NCBI GenBank assembly: GCA_964534995.1
Contig: CAZHSC010000026.1
Span: forward strand, 1-42,366
Direction: 5' to 3'
Length of the DNA stretch: 42,366 nucleotides
Source: JAJTFW01 sp964534995
GTDB taxonomy: Bacteria > Bacteroidota > Bacteroidia > AKYH767-A > OLB10
The notes beneath the pieces are model-generated. The model searched no databases and was not told where the DNA came from. It saw nothing but the letters and a program-made list of their open reading frames with translations. Each line of letters starts with the position of its first letter. Positions within the stretch are counted from its first letter, which is position 1. The translations under genes and the position numbers were made by a program. Of this stretch, positions 1 to 9,423 are shown piece by piece.

Positions 1-11
1 TGACCCACCGC

Positions 12-53
12 AAAAAAAAAGAGGCCGTCTCGATCTGAGACAGCCTCTTTTTA
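12..53. terminator. Bidirectional intrinsic terminator
   Basis: An inverted repeat GAGGC-c-GTCTC / GAGAC-a-GCCTC (21-47) with a short loop is flanked by nine A on the left and five T on the right, so it can stop transcription from either side. It lies just after the methyltransferase stop codon and would end the minus-strand two-component operon. Confidence 0.85.
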
Positions 54-77
54 TTGGCTATACTAAACAGCATTGTT

Positions 78-845
78 TTACATCTTCAATGCCCTGGCCG
101 CAACAAAACATGGAAAGTGGGCATCCAAATCATCGCTTCCACCCCAACTGTCTTCATAGATACCGGTAAGTACAAATCCATTTTTCAGCAACTCACCCAT
201 TTGCATTTCCAGCGAATGCCCGAAAATAAGCGGCTCATTGTTCGCTGTATAAACCGAACGTTCTGCTTCGGTAAGGGAATGAATATCTGAATAAGGCATT
301 TTATACTTTAAGGTATAGGCACCGGATTCAGGATCTTTAAAGAGCAACATGCTTTCCGCTTTGGTGAATCCCCACATCAGCACCCCTCCTTTCTTCAATA
401 CCCTGGCACATTCTTTCCATACCGGAATCAGATCAGGCACAAAGCAGTTAGAACACGGATGAAAGATAAGATCAAAAGAGTCTGAGGAAAGCACAGCCAT
501 ATCCATCATATTACCCTGTATGGTTTCCACCTCCAGCCCAAACTTACTACAGGTGTCCGCATCTTGCTTAAGCTGGCCTTCCGATAAATCAAAAACTGTT
601 ACACGTGCTCCTGCCGCCGCCAGGGCAGGTACCTGTTGCCCGCCACCGGAGGCAAGGGCCAGTACCCTGCAATCTTTTAAAGGAGGATACCAATCAATCG
701 GAACGCTTTTGGCAGGGGTTAGCAGCAAATTCAGGATTCCCTTCTTTGCCAGTTGTATTTCATCAACACCCAAAGGCTGTGTCCAGCGATTGCCTTTCAC
801 TACAAGGTCATCCCAGGCCGCCTGATTATAAGCTATGATATCCAC
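78..845 (-). CDS. Class I SAM-dependent methyltransferase
   Basis: This 255-residue protein has a Rossmann methyltransferase fold. Motif I is VLALASGGGQQ (about residues 61-71), the acidic end of strand beta2 is VTVFDLSE (82-89), and a post-motif stretch LKKGGVLMWGF follows, as in the Methyltransf_11/25 families. The substrate cannot be read from sequence; these families methylate small molecules, quinones or proteins. The only start fitting the N-terminus is GTG at 845. It begins 6 nt after the LytTR regulator stop and is probably cotranscribed with that gene and the upstream sensor kinase, ending at the hairpin at 12-53. The linkage suggests, but does not prove, a role in the response this system controls. 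Confidence 0.85.
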   Translation of the reverse strand: MDIIAYNQAAWDDLVVKGNRWTQPLGVDEIQLAKKGILNLLLTPAKSVPIDWYPPLKDCRVLALASGGGQQVPALAAAGARVTVFDLSEGQLKQDADTCSKFGLEVETIQGNMMDMAVLSSDSFDLIFHPCSNCFVPDLIPVWKECARVLKKGGVLMWGFTKAESMLLFKDPESGAYTLKYKMPYSDIHSLTEAERSVYTANNEPLIFGHSLEMQMGELLKNGFVLTGIYEDSWGGSDDLDAHFPCFVAARALKM

Positions 846-851
846 CTGTAT

Positions 852-1979
852 CTACAAAAAATTCAGGCGTGCCATAAAGGTTTCTTTATAGGATTTCCCG
901 ATAGGAATCGTCTTATCACCGATCAGTACGGTATTTTCATCCAGTACATTGATTTTATCAATGGGAATAATGTAGGATCGGTGTACCCGTAAAAATTTTG
1001 AGGGGGGCAACTTCATTTCAATATCCTTCATCGTGGAATGAATAACAAACTGATCGGAATTGGTTTGAATAATCACATAATTATCCATGGCCTGTATCCA
1101 CGATATATTGTCAAGATAAACCTTCACCAGCATAGAGCCCTTCTTCACAAAAAAAGAATTCTGTATTATCTGGTTATCCAACAGGGTAGCCTGCTGCATC
1201 AGTTCCGGTGCATGGACAGCGGCGGCCTGCTTGTCAGAAATTATCAACGCGAAACCCAGAAACTGATCTTTTTCATCGTGTATGGAAGAGGCATTGAGTA
1301 CCGCACTCATACTTGAATTATCCCTTTTAATCATAATATGGCAATCCCTGTTTTCGACCGATTCATTGCGTTTCATCTGATCGATAAGGACTTCTTTACG
1401 GAGAGCACCGTTTCCATCCACATCAATGGAGAACAACTGAAATGCATCCATACCCATAGCAGTTGCGGTAGAATAACCAAGTACGTTCTCCGCTTTACCA
1501 TTCAAATATGAAATTCTACCTTCGGTATCAGCCACAATAATGCATTCTTCGACTTTAGCCAATGCGTTAGCAAGACGGTGCTGGCTTTCGCGGATTTCCC
1601 GGTCGCGCGAGTATTTGAAAAGCGCCATTTCTACTGTTGTTTTCAGGTCAGAATCATTAAATGGTTTTACAATATAGCCATAGGGTTCTGTCACCTTTGC
1701 CCTGTCGAGTGTTTCCTGGTCCACATAAGAAGTGAGGAAGATTACAGGGATATTATATTTTTCCTTGATATGTTCGGCGATATGAATACCATCTTCTTCC
1801 CCTTTCAGTTTGATATCAAGGAATACCAGATCCGGTTGAATTTCCTCCAGTCTTTCATAAGCTGCAGGCGCTGAAGAGGCGGTTGCAGGCACTTCATAGC
1901 CCAGTTTTTCCAGTGATTTCTGGATGTCTTTAGCGACGATACTTTCGTCTTCAACTACAAGAATTTTGATTTTACTCAT
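852..1979 (-). CDS. Response regulator, REC-PAS-LytTR
   Basis: This 375-residue cytoplasmic regulator has three domains. The receiver (about 1-122) has acidic residues near D11, phosphoacceptor D55 in LVFLDIKL, T83/S84 and K105. A PAS-like domain covers about 130-255. A C-terminal LytTR DNA-binding domain (about 275-375) contains FLRVHRSYIIPIDKI and ends KSYKETF. LytTR regulators bind direct repeats upstream of target promoters. It starts 12 nt after the sensor kinase stop, so the two are almost certainly a cognate pair. A PAS domain between REC and LytTR is less usual than plain REC-LytTR and may add a second input. Targets are unknown. Confidence 0.93.
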   Translation of the reverse strand: MSKIKILVVEDESIVAKDIQKSLEKLGYEVPATASSAPAAYERLEEIQPDLVFLDIKLKGEEDGIHIAEHIKEKYNIPVIFLTSYVDQETLDRAKVTEPYGYIVKPFNDSDLKTTVEMALFKYSRDREIRESQHRLANALAKVEECIIVADTEGRISYLNGKAENVLGYSTATAMGMDAFQLFSIDVDGNGALRKEVLIDQMKRNESVENRDCHIMIKRDNSSMSAVLNASSIHDEKDQFLGFALIISDKQAAAVHAPELMQQATLLDNQIIQNSFFVKKGSMLVKVYLDNISWIQAMDNYVIIQTNSDQFVIHSTMKDIEMKLPPSKFLRVHRSYIIPIDKINVLDENTVLIGDKTIPIGKSYKETFMARLNFL

Positions 1980-1991
1980 TCGGTAGATCTA

Positions 1992-4900
1992 TTAACTGAT
2001 GCGTTTAAAATTAATAATATATTTCACACCTTCACCGGGCTTACTTTCAACATGCATTACACCTTCCAGCTGGTCGGTCAAAGCCTGAATCAACTGAATA
2101 CCCAATGAATCGGATGATTCCAGTGAGAACCCTTCTGGCATACCCACACCGTTATCTGCTATCACCAGCCTGAAACGATCCGGTTCTGTTTGAGATAATT
2201 CAATATAAATTTCGCCTTTACGTTCAGATTTAAACGCATGTTTAAGCGAATTAGATACAATTTCATTAATAATCAGGCCACAGGGAACCGCCGTATCGAT
2301 GTCCAAAGATATTTTCTCCGCATGGATTATCAAAGAAACCTTGTCAGGACTGATCCTGAATGATTGCATGAGATTTTCGGCCAGGCGTTTTATATAATCA
2401 TCAAAATCAATTTTAGAAAGGCCGTCGGTCTGGTAAAAGCGTTCATGGATGAGTGCCATACTTTTGATTCTGTCCTGCCCTTCTTTTAGCGCCTTATAGG
2501 CATTAGTATCAGTAACATAACTTGTCTGAAGGTTAAAAAGGCTGATTATAATCTGGAGGTTATTCTTCACCCGGTGATGAATTTCCCGCAAGAGAAGACC
2601 TTTTTCTTCAAGGGCTTCCCTGATCTGTTCCTCCATGTGTTTACGTAGGGTAATATCGGTATCAATCACCACAATATTCTTCAGCTGGCCTTGTTCGGTA
2701 AGTATTGGGGTGAGCGTGGATGATGCCCAGCGGTGCTGTCCGTTTTTATGTACAATTTCAGATTCATAGATGAAGGAGCGCCTCATTTTTATACAATCAT
2801 CCAGATGATCCAGCACATCCAGATTGGTGGTCAGGTCGCGTAAAGTGCCGCCCTTCACCTGCCTGATTTCATCCAGGGTATACCCTGTCATTTTCACATA
2901 CCCCGCATTTACCCACTCCAGTTCCTGGTGTTCATCAAAAATCATTACGGCATTATCCGTTTCTGATGCTACCAGCGACAGTTTGGCAAGTTCAAGATTT
3001 TTCGATTGCAATTCCCGGGTTCTTGCTTCTACTTTTCTTTTCAGCAATTCCTGGCTTTTTCTGAGCGCTTTTGTCCGTACTTTATACGCAATCAAAACAG
3101 AACCGGCGCCTACCACCACATACATGAGATAGAAAAACGGTGTTTTCCAAACCGGTGGACGAATGATAAAACTAAAGGTGACAGGGGTACTCCAGTCTTT
3201 ACCATTGGCACTGGCCTGCACTTTAAAAATATAGGAACCCGGTCCGATGTTGGAATAACTGGCCATGTTCAATTTTCCGGGAGGGGACCAGTCATCTTCA
3301 AAACCTTCGAGCATAAATCGGTAGCGGACTTCATCCGGTGCTGTCAGGTAAATGCCAGAAGTAATAAAACTCAGGTGATTGCTGTTATGCGGCAAAACAA
3401 GGTCAAGCGGCAATCCCGTAACGGGGTTTACCTTTGCCTTGAATTTATTCCAGTTAACATTTTCAAGGAAAAGCTGAATATTACTGATCGTTACAAGGGG
3501 CAGGGTAAAAGGCAATTCACCTGCATCAGGATTAAACCTTATCGCTCCGTTTACCGTGGCAAACCACAGGTTGCCGGAAAGGTCTTCGCAGGCGGCATTA
3601 CTTTCAACACCCAGGTAGCCATTACTCTTATCATAATGCTGGGTGATGAGCCTTCCTTCCTCCAGGTAGCTTCGCCAGTTAATATGATCGATGCCTTCGG
3701 AAGTACCCAGCCAGAGGCGCCCCCTTTTATCCAGGTAATTGAAAAGGATTTTCTCATTATTCAATCCGGATTTCCTGTTCAAGAGTTTCACCGGTTCGGC
3801 CTGGTTACCGTGACTGTATCTGATGACGCCAAAATCATAGGTACTAATGAGGAGATTTCCATTATTATCTTCAATAATTGAGGTAATAGGCGCTTTGGGC
3901 AGCGCGTGTTCATCATCAAAACTCACAGCCTTATTATCTCTGAGGTAATAAAGGCCTTTCAGCGTACCAATCCATATTACGCCCTGCGCATCCTCAAACA
4001 AAACCCTGACCTTGTCATTCAGGAGGCCTTCTGCCGACCCAATCCTGAGCAATTGTTCGCCTTTATAACGGAAGATGCCTTTATCTGTACCAAAATACAG
4101 GTTTCCTTTTTTATCCTGCATGAAAGCATAAATGATGAGTTGTTGCAATTCGGGATAAGGCAAATCCACCTTTGCACTTAAAGGATGATAACGGGCCGGA
4201 CCGTTGGTGGTTCCGAACCACAAAAAACCCTGTTGGTCTTTTGAGATGCACCAAATGGTATTGCTGCGCAGCCCTTCTCTGGTGGTGATATTTTTAAAAG
4301 TAGTTCCGTCAAAATAATTCACCCCCCCCGCAAGGGTACCAAACCAAATCTGGCCGCTGGAGTCAGGAAAAACAGAGAGGATATTGTTATTGGAAAGGCC
4401 ATCATCACTGGTATAGGTCATAAACCGGTCGCCATTGTACTTATAAAGTCCGTTCCAGGTGCCCAGCCAGTAATTGCCCTCGCGGTCTTCAATAACCGAT
4501 TTGATAATATTGCTGTTCACATCTCTTCCGGGCCTGTAGGTTTTGAACTTATTTTCCGTCAATTTCGTTAACCCACCACCGTAAGTTCCAAACCACCAAT
4601 AACCGTTTCTGTCGAAACACAGGTCTTCCACTCTTTCATTGGGCAGCCCCTGGTCGGTGGTATAATTGATAAAATTTTTACCGTTCCAGACGCTGATCCC
4701 AGTATAGGTACCCATCCATATCCGGCCATCATCATCTTCTTTGATCGCATAAACGATATTGTTCTGCAGGCCGTTTTCCTCCGAAAAGCTGGTAAAACCC
4801 TTCCCATCAAAAACACTGACCCCTCCAATGGTGGCTATCCAGATCAGGCCTTTTTTATCCGGATAAATATTAAAGACATTGTTATTTATCAGACCTTTGG

Positions 4901-5372
4901 TATTGGTAATATTGAAAAAAGTTTTTCCGTCAAAGCGGCTGATCCCTTCACTGGTCCCGATCCATAAATTTCCTTTTTCATCTTCTGCAATGGCATTGAT
5001 ATTATTGCTCAGCAAGCCGTCTTCTATTGAGTAGTTATAGAAGCCGGAACCTGTATACTTCACAAGCCCTTTACGTATGGTCCCAAACCAGATATTACCG
5101 CTTCTGTCTTCATAAATCGTTTTCACCGGATTGTTGTAAAGCACATTTCCGGGGTCAAAACGAACAAAAGTCTTCCCGTCAAAGCGACAAGCGCCGCTCA
5201 TGGTACCTATCCAGAGACGACCGATTCTATCCTGCATTACTTTATTCACCTGGTTACCAGGCATCCCCTGAGTAACCGAATAACCAACAGAATTAAACCT
5301 CTGACAATCAGAATTGTAGCCAGAGAGTAAAAGCAAGAGAAGCAGCAGTAAGCGTTGGCAGTGAATTTTCAC
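1992..5372 (-). CDS. Propeller/Y_Y_Y sensor histidine kinase (HisKA_2 type)
   Basis: A 1126-residue membrane sensor. A leucine-rich signal peptide (1-23) precedes a periplasmic propeller of about 13-14 repeats of the IWIGT-xx-GI-xx-FDG type (about 30-600). Then come a Y_Y_Y domain (about 665-735), one membrane helix (about 745-764), a coiled coil, a PAS domain (about 800-910), a HisKA_2 phosphoacceptor segment EIHHRVKNNLQ (His932/933), and a HATPase_c domain with N-box NEIVSNSLKHAF (about 1036) and G1 box DNGVGM (about 1073). Unlike SusR-type hybrid systems it has no fused receiver or AraC domain; its partner is the adjacent LytTR regulator. The start is GTG at 5372, the only one that includes the signal peptide. 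The propeller probably senses an extracellular ligand, identity unknown. Confidence 0.94.
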   Translation of the reverse strand: MKIHCQRLLLLLLLLLSGYNSDCQRFNSVGYSVTQGMPGNQVNKVMQDRIGRLWIGTMSGACRFDGKTFVRFDPGNVLYNNPVKTIYEDRSGNIWFGTIRKGLVKYTGSGFYNYSIEDGLLSNNINAIAEDEKGNLWIGTSEGISRFDGKTFFNITNTKGLINNNVFNIYPDKKGLIWIATIGGVSVFDGKGFTSFSEENGLQNNIVYAIKEDDDGRIWMGTYTGISVWNGKNFINYTTDQGLPNERVEDLCFDRNGYWWFGTYGGGLTKLTENKFKTYRPGRDVNSNIIKSVIEDREGNYWLGTWNGLYKYNGDRFMTYTSDDGLSNNNILSVFPDSSGQIWFGTLAGGVNYFDGTTFKNITTREGLRSNTIWCISKDQQGFLWFGTTNGPARYHPLSAKVDLPYPELQQLIIYAFMQDKKGNLYFGTDKGIFRYKGEQLLRIGSAEGLLNDKVRVLFEDAQGVIWIGTLKGLYYLRDNKAVSFDDEHALPKAPITSIIEDNNGNLLISTYDFGVIRYSHGNQAEPVKLLNRKSGLNNEKILFNYLDKRGRLWLGTSEGIDHINWRSYLEEGRLITQHYDKSNGYLGVESNAACEDLSGNLWFATVNGAIRFNPDAGELPFTLPLVTISNIQLFLENVNWNKFKAKVNPVTGLPLDLVLPHNSNHLSFITSGIYLTAPDEVRYRFMLEGFEDDWSPPGKLNMASYSNIGPGSYIFKVQASANGKDWSTPVTFSFIIRPPVWKTPFFYLMYVVVGAGSVLIAYKVRTKALRKSQELLKRKVEARTRELQSKNLELAKLSLVASETDNAVMIFDEHQELEWVNAGYVKMTGYTLDEIRQVKGGTLRDLTTNLDVLDHLDDCIKMRRSFIYESEIVHKNGQHRWASSTLTPILTEQGQLKNIVVIDTDITLRKHMEEQIREALEEKGLLLREIHHRVKNNLQIIISLFNLQTSYVTDTNAYKALKEGQDRIKSMALIHERFYQTDGLSKIDFDDYIKRLAENLMQSFRISPDKVSLIIHAEKISLDIDTAVPCGLIINEIVSNSLKHAFKSERKGEIYIELSQTEPDRFRLVIADNGVGMPEGFSLESSDSLGIQLIQALTDQLEGVMHVESKPGEGVKYIINFKRIS

Positions 5373-5578
5373 CGGTGAACAGGGGGACTTTGTTTCGGAA
5401 GAAGTTAAGATGCAATGTTACTAAAAAGCCCCAAGAAGAATGAAAAAATCCGAAAAGCAATCAGGAGAAAAATTAAAGGACAATATTTTCATACGAATCT
5501 TTCACCCGTTAAAAACAGCAGTTTACAGTCATTAACAACCATTTCGTGAAAAAAAAGCATATATTCCCTGAATAAGTC

Positions 5579-5610
5579 TTGCATATGATAGTAAAACCTC
5601 CCTACATTTG
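5579..5610 (+). promoter_or_regulatory. Bacteroidota promoter for the Ig-like exoprotein
   Basis: TTG at 5579-5581 and TACATTTG at 5603-5610, separated by 21 nt, match the Bacteroidota -33 TTG / -7 TAnnTTTG consensus. The gene starts 56 nt further on. The rest of the 294-nt interval after the divergent kinase gene (5373-5666) shows nothing else I can name. Confidence 0.65.
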
Positions 5611-5666
5611 CTAATTATCTTACAGTAATTATCATCGCTAAAAACATTAAACTATACAAAACTACT

Positions 5667-7052
5667 ATGAATAAATTAATTACTAAAGGTTATTGGAAGT
5701 ACGTCCTGGGCGTATTTCTGACAGTGACGAGTTTGAGCGCCAGCGTTCAGGCACAGAGCGTCACTATCGTCCCTTCCGGACCGATTGTATGCGCGGGAAC
5801 CAAGCTTGATGCAGTGGTTACCGGTTTAAATGGGCCTCTCACTTATCAATGGAATAATGGCGCTACAACTTCCTCAATCTTTATTTCACAATCCGGATTT
5901 TACCGGGTTTCCGTTCGTGGGTTTGTAAATGGCACGCAGGTGTTGGTTCGCAGCAGCTGGACTCCGTTCCTGGTAATTCCTCTTACCAATGCCACGATCA
6001 ATCCTACCGGTCCGATTAATCTTTGCCCGGGCGGCAGTGCAACCTTGTTTGGCAGCGGTGGCCAGTTCTTCTCCAATTATACCTGGAGTACCGGTGCAAA
6101 CACAAGGAACATCACTGTTAACCAAACCGGCGATTACACACTGACCGTATCCAATGTATTTGGCGCCTGCAGTACTTCTACTTCAGCCACAGTACACGTT
6201 GAAGTTTTCGATCCGGGTTATACGCCTGCCATTACCGCATTGAGCCCGATTACGGTTTGCAAACCAGGTTATGTTGATCTGGCTGCAGATCCAGGCTTCA
6301 GCAGCTACTCCTGGTCAACCGGCGCTACCACCCAAAACATCAGTGTGTTAATGGATGGCCTTCAGTTAGGACCCGTACTCGATACCCTGACAGTTACATT
6401 AACCGTAAGCCTGAATAACGGAGCCTGCTCTTTCACCAATCCCGGAGTAGTATTGCGTTCTGTTCGTCAGACCAAACTCAACCAGAACTTCTGCGGCAAC
6501 ATGACTTTAACTCCGGATGACAGCATTAAAGCTGAAATCGTGTTAACTTATATTACTGCTCCTGAGTATGAATTTGAATTTGAAGAGACTACCAATCCCG
6601 GTGTTGTTTCAACGGTTCTTTCTTCTAGCCGCTGGTGCAATCTTGCCAATGTTAGTCCTGCTGTTCAGGGTAATAAATTCTATAATGTAAGGGTTCGCCC
6701 GGTAATTGGCGGAACTCCTTTCTGCTATGGTCCGGTTTGTCAGATCGGTGTTGTTCCCTCACCATCTAATGACAATTCAGGTATCGCTACCCGTATGGGA
6801 AGTGTGCTCAGTTCATCTGTATTTCCGAACCCTTCTGCCGGTGCTTTCCGCCTGGTGCTTCAGGGATACAATGCTGATCAGAATATCGATGTTCGCATCA
6901 CTGACCTGGCAGGTCGCGTAGTTGAATCTTTCAATTACAATACCGAAGCAGGTTCCATGGAATTCGGTGAGAACTTCAACAATGGAGTTTACTTCGTTAC
7001 CGCACAACAAGGCGACATTACCCATGTTACCCGTATTGTTAAAACAAATTAA
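5667..7052 (+). CDS. T9SS exoprotein with Ig-like repeats
   Basis: This 461-residue secreted protein has a signal peptide ending near SVQAQS (about 1-31). Three Ig/PKD-like units follow, each carrying a Cys near the start and a YxW(N/S)xGAxT motif (YQWNNGATT, YTWSTGANT, YSWSTGATT). A less defined region comes next, then a type A T9SS sorting domain starting VFPNPSAGAFRL (about residue 387) and ending HVTRIVKTN. The sorting domain predicts export across the outer membrane and cell-surface anchoring or release. The Ig-like units suggest adhesion or a structural role; no catalytic motif is visible. It stands alone, with its own promoter upstream and a strong terminator after the stop. Confidence 0.9.
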   Translation: MNKLITKGYWKYVLGVFLTVTSLSASVQAQSVTIVPSGPIVCAGTKLDAVVTGLNGPLTYQWNNGATTSSIFISQSGFYRVSVRGFVNGTQVLVRSSWTPFLVIPLTNATINPTGPINLCPGGSATLFGSGGQFFSNYTWSTGANTRNITVNQTGDYTLTVSNVFGACSTSTSATVHVEVFDPGYTPAITALSPITVCKPGYVDLAADPGFSSYSWSTGATTQNISVLMDGLQLGPVLDTLTVTLTVSLNNGACSFTNPGVVLRSVRQTKLNQNFCGNMTLTPDDSIKAEIVLTYITAPEYEFEFEETTNPGVVSTVLSSSRWCNLANVSPAVQGNKFYNVRVRPVIGGTPFCYGPVCQIGVVPSPSNDNSGIATRMGSVLSSSVFPNPSAGAFRLVLQGYNADQNIDVRITDLAGRVVESFNYNTEAGSMEFGENFNNGVYFVTAQQGDITHVTRIVKTN

Positions 7053-7074
7053 TAAAAAACCTTAAACTGCTTGC

Positions 7075-7111
7075 ACAAGAAGGGCTCCTCAACAGGAGCC
7101 TTTCTTGTTTT
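7075..7111 (+). terminator. Intrinsic terminator after the Ig-like exoprotein gene
   Basis: Stem AAGAAGGGCTCCT / AGGAGCCTTTCTT with loop CAAC is followed by GTTTT, 22 nt after the stop codon. I see nothing nameable in the remainder of this interval (7112-7402). Confidence 0.85.
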
Positions 7112-7402
7112 ATAGCATAATACCCGGCCTAAATATTAAGGTTAAAAAAATCATTTATATGCACGGAAAAAGGAAATTAAAAACAAGGATTCATTTCGCC
7201 GGCATCCCTCCCTTGAGAAGGTAAAAACAATTTTCAAACGACCTGTTCTTTCACGTCCCTATAGCTGATGTATTGTCTTCATACCGGCACACGTTAAGCA
7301 TGTATGCGTTAAGAATACCACTGACCAAAACCATTGCATGACCGGCAAGTACCATTGATTGAAACGCCTTAGCCTATAAACAATGTTCCCAACCACAATC
7401 AT

Positions 7403-7410
7403 TAGCTTTG
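7403..7410 (+). promoter_or_regulatory. -7 element of the Nudix gene
   Basis: TAGCTTTG fits TAnnTTTG exactly and lies 15 nt before the ATG at 7426, predicting a leader of only about 10 nt. No good TTG lies at -33, so it may be weak or activator-dependent. Confidence 0.5.
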
Positions 7411-7425
7411 CAGAAAAGTACTACC

Positions 7426-7818
7426 ATGATTACCGTTGTAGCCGGCATACTCTTCAACCATGAAGGGCGTTTTTTAATCGCAAGGAAGAAGGCGGGAAAA
7501 ACACTGGCCGGTTACTGGGAGTTTCCCGGAGGAAAGTTAGAGGTAAATGAAGCTCCGGCAGCGGCACTGATTCGGGAAATCCGCGAAGAATTCCTCGCAG
7601 AAGCCACGCAACCAAGACCCTACCTTGAATACGACTTTAGTTATCCGGAAACCGATATTCACTTCATATTTTTTACCGCCTTCCTGCAAGACACAGAAAT
7701 CCTCACCATGTCCGACCATGACCAGGTAGCATGGATCAGACCCGGGGATTTAATAAATTATCGTCTGGCGCCAGGCGATGTTGAAGCAAGCCTGTACATC
7801 CTTAAAAATGGATTTTAA
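7426..7818 (+). CDS. Nudix hydrolase, MutT-like
   Basis: A 130-residue Nudix protein. The Nudix box runs from about residue 36 to 58 (GKLEVNE, seven residues, then REIREEFLA), so the metal-binding glutamates are kept. The Gly of the usual RE-U-xEE-xG-U signature is Leu here. Size and the FPGGKLE context fit MutT-like 8-oxo-dGTP diphosphatases, which remove oxidised nucleotides, but other nucleotide substrates are possible. I chose ATG at 7426: the TTG 18 nt upstream lies inside the -7 element. The gene converges on the LVIVD-repeat gene with a 12-nt gap. Confidence 0.88.
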   Translation: MITVVAGILFNHEGRFLIARKKAGKTLAGYWEFPGGKLEVNEAPAAALIREIREEFLAEATQPRPYLEYDFSYPETDIHFIFFTAFLQDTEILTMSDHDQVAWIRPGDLINYRLAPGDVEASLYILKNGF

Positions 7819-7830
7819 CGACCTTTGGTA

Positions 7831-9264
7831 TTACTGATTTATCACCAGTTTCCCGCTTACTACACCCGATTCATCTCTAACCTGAAGTGTATACAGTCCC
7901 GGTGAAAAATGTGAATGGCTAACCGTCACCTTTTCACCTGCAAAATTTTGCTGATGTACCAGGCGGCCTGCGACATCAAACACGAATAGTTCGTGGTCAG
8001 TTGCATATTGTTTAGCAAGCTGTAAAGTGAAGCCATCTTCCGGGGATGAAACAGGATTCGGATAAATACGGATACTGCTGTTAGCCGAAAACTCCTGAAC
8101 AGAAGCTGTTATCTGACTTACATCAAGCACAAAGAGTCCATTTTGCATATCCGAAACAAGCACATTGCCGCTTGGCAAATAGGGGTAAGCACCCCAGGCA
8201 CCTGCATAGGCCGGTGTGGGATAAGGCCCTCCCATGGGTGTTTGGTGATGGGTATCAAAATAACCCACTCTGACCGGCAAAATTGGATTGCTTACGTCAT
8301 ATACCTGCAAGCCATCCTGATAATAGGCAATATAACAAGTATTGCCCACCATAAATGGATTATGAGGAGTTGGACCCGGATTGCTGCTGAAGGTTGATTT
8401 AATTGTGAGGTTAGAAAAATCCGTTACGTCCAACACTTTTACAGCCAAACCATTTGGCACTTCATCCATAAAAACAAGGGTACTACCGTCATCCGTCAAA
8501 GCACTGCTGTGGTTATAACCCTGCTGCGGATAAGAGGTAACTGAACCCTTCAGTGTGAAATTATTGGATCCTGTGTTATACTTGAAAATAAAAAGCCCAT
8601 CATAGGCACAGGAGGCATAAACAGTATCATGGCGCACATACATATCATGCACCTGGTTATTGGCCAGCAGGGAAGGGAAATCGGTATTCAATGATCGCAA
8701 GAGAGCAGGTTGCACCGGGTTGGCGAGGCTAAATACTGCCATGGCGGAGGTGTTGGCAAACAAGCCGCCTTTCACGATGCCTACATACAATTTATCTCCA
8801 TCCACCCATAGTGTATGCCCCCTTTCAAAAATAGAAGTGCCATCATATACTACCGAAACCGAATCCGGAAGATACTGCAGGTCTACAATCTGAAAACTAT
8901 TGGGCGAGGCATCATCGCTGATGAGATAGGCATAATGGTCGTAAGTTTTAATTTCTCTCCAGATACAGGAATCGCGCCTTCCTGCCACAAAATCGGAAAG
9001 TACCGGGTTTTGAGGGTTGGTTACATTGACGAAATAAACACCGTTATTGGCGCCAAGTAGTGCATATTCATTGCCGTTCCCATCGTGCCATCCCCAAATA
9101 CCATTGTAACGGATAGAGTAAAAATTGGCATTTGATGGAACAAGGGTATCATCCCAGTTGGACAGGAGTGTGATATTCTGGGCATCATATACCACCTGGG
9201 TATGACCTGTAGCCCACAGGAAGACAGAAAAAAGAAAGGTAATAGAAGTTAAGAGATTTTTCAT
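7831..9264 (-). CDS. Choice-of-anchor B / LVIVD-repeat T9SS protein
   Basis: This 477-residue protein has a signal peptide (about 1-22, ending near GHTQ), then repeated LVIVD-like blades such as GVYFVNVTNPQNP, SFQIVDLQYLPDS and GLQVYDVSNPILPVRVG. That pattern is typical of the choice-of-anchor B family of predicted surface beta-propellers. The C-terminal T9SS sorting domain starts IRIYPNPVSSPEDGF (about residue 400) and ends GKLVINQ. No enzymatic motif is seen; a binding or surface role is inferred from the family. It is apparently monocistronic and convergent with the Nudix gene. Confidence 0.88.
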   Translation of the reverse strand: MKNLLTSITFLFSVFLWATGHTQVVYDAQNITLLSNWDDTLVPSNANFYSIRYNGIWGWHDGNGNEYALLGANNGVYFVNVTNPQNPVLSDFVAGRRDSCIWREIKTYDHYAYLISDDASPNSFQIVDLQYLPDSVSVVYDGTSIFERGHTLWVDGDKLYVGIVKGGLFANTSAMAVFSLANPVQPALLRSLNTDFPSLLANNQVHDMYVRHDTVYASCAYDGLFIFKYNTGSNNFTLKGSVTSYPQQGYNHSSALTDDGSTLVFMDEVPNGLAVKVLDVTDFSNLTIKSTFSSNPGPTPHNPFMVGNTCYIAYYQDGLQVYDVSNPILPVRVGYFDTHHQTPMGGPYPTPAYAGAWGAYPYLPSGNVLVSDMQNGLFVLDVSQITASVQEFSANSSIRIYPNPVSSPEDGFTLQLAKQYATDHELFVFDVAGRLVHQQNFAGEKVTVSHSHFSPGLYTLQVRDESGVVSGKLVINQ

Positions 9265-9423
9265 TGCGCTGGGAATTGTTTGGATCGCTAAGGTAATTAA
9301 AAAAGATTAATGAGATGCGGCACGGTCCGGTTTTTTACCTGACAGGTCACCGGTAATTATCCCACGCGGAACTTGATTTAGTAAACCTGGGGGCAAGGGC
9401 GTTGAAATGGAAAACAGTATTTC

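Noticed and set aside
3006..3881. Long plus-strand ORF (291 aa) antisense to the histidine kinase gene
   Set aside because: No domain, signal peptide or promoter; it lies wholly inside the well-supported kinase gene, whose repeats keep the opposite frame open.
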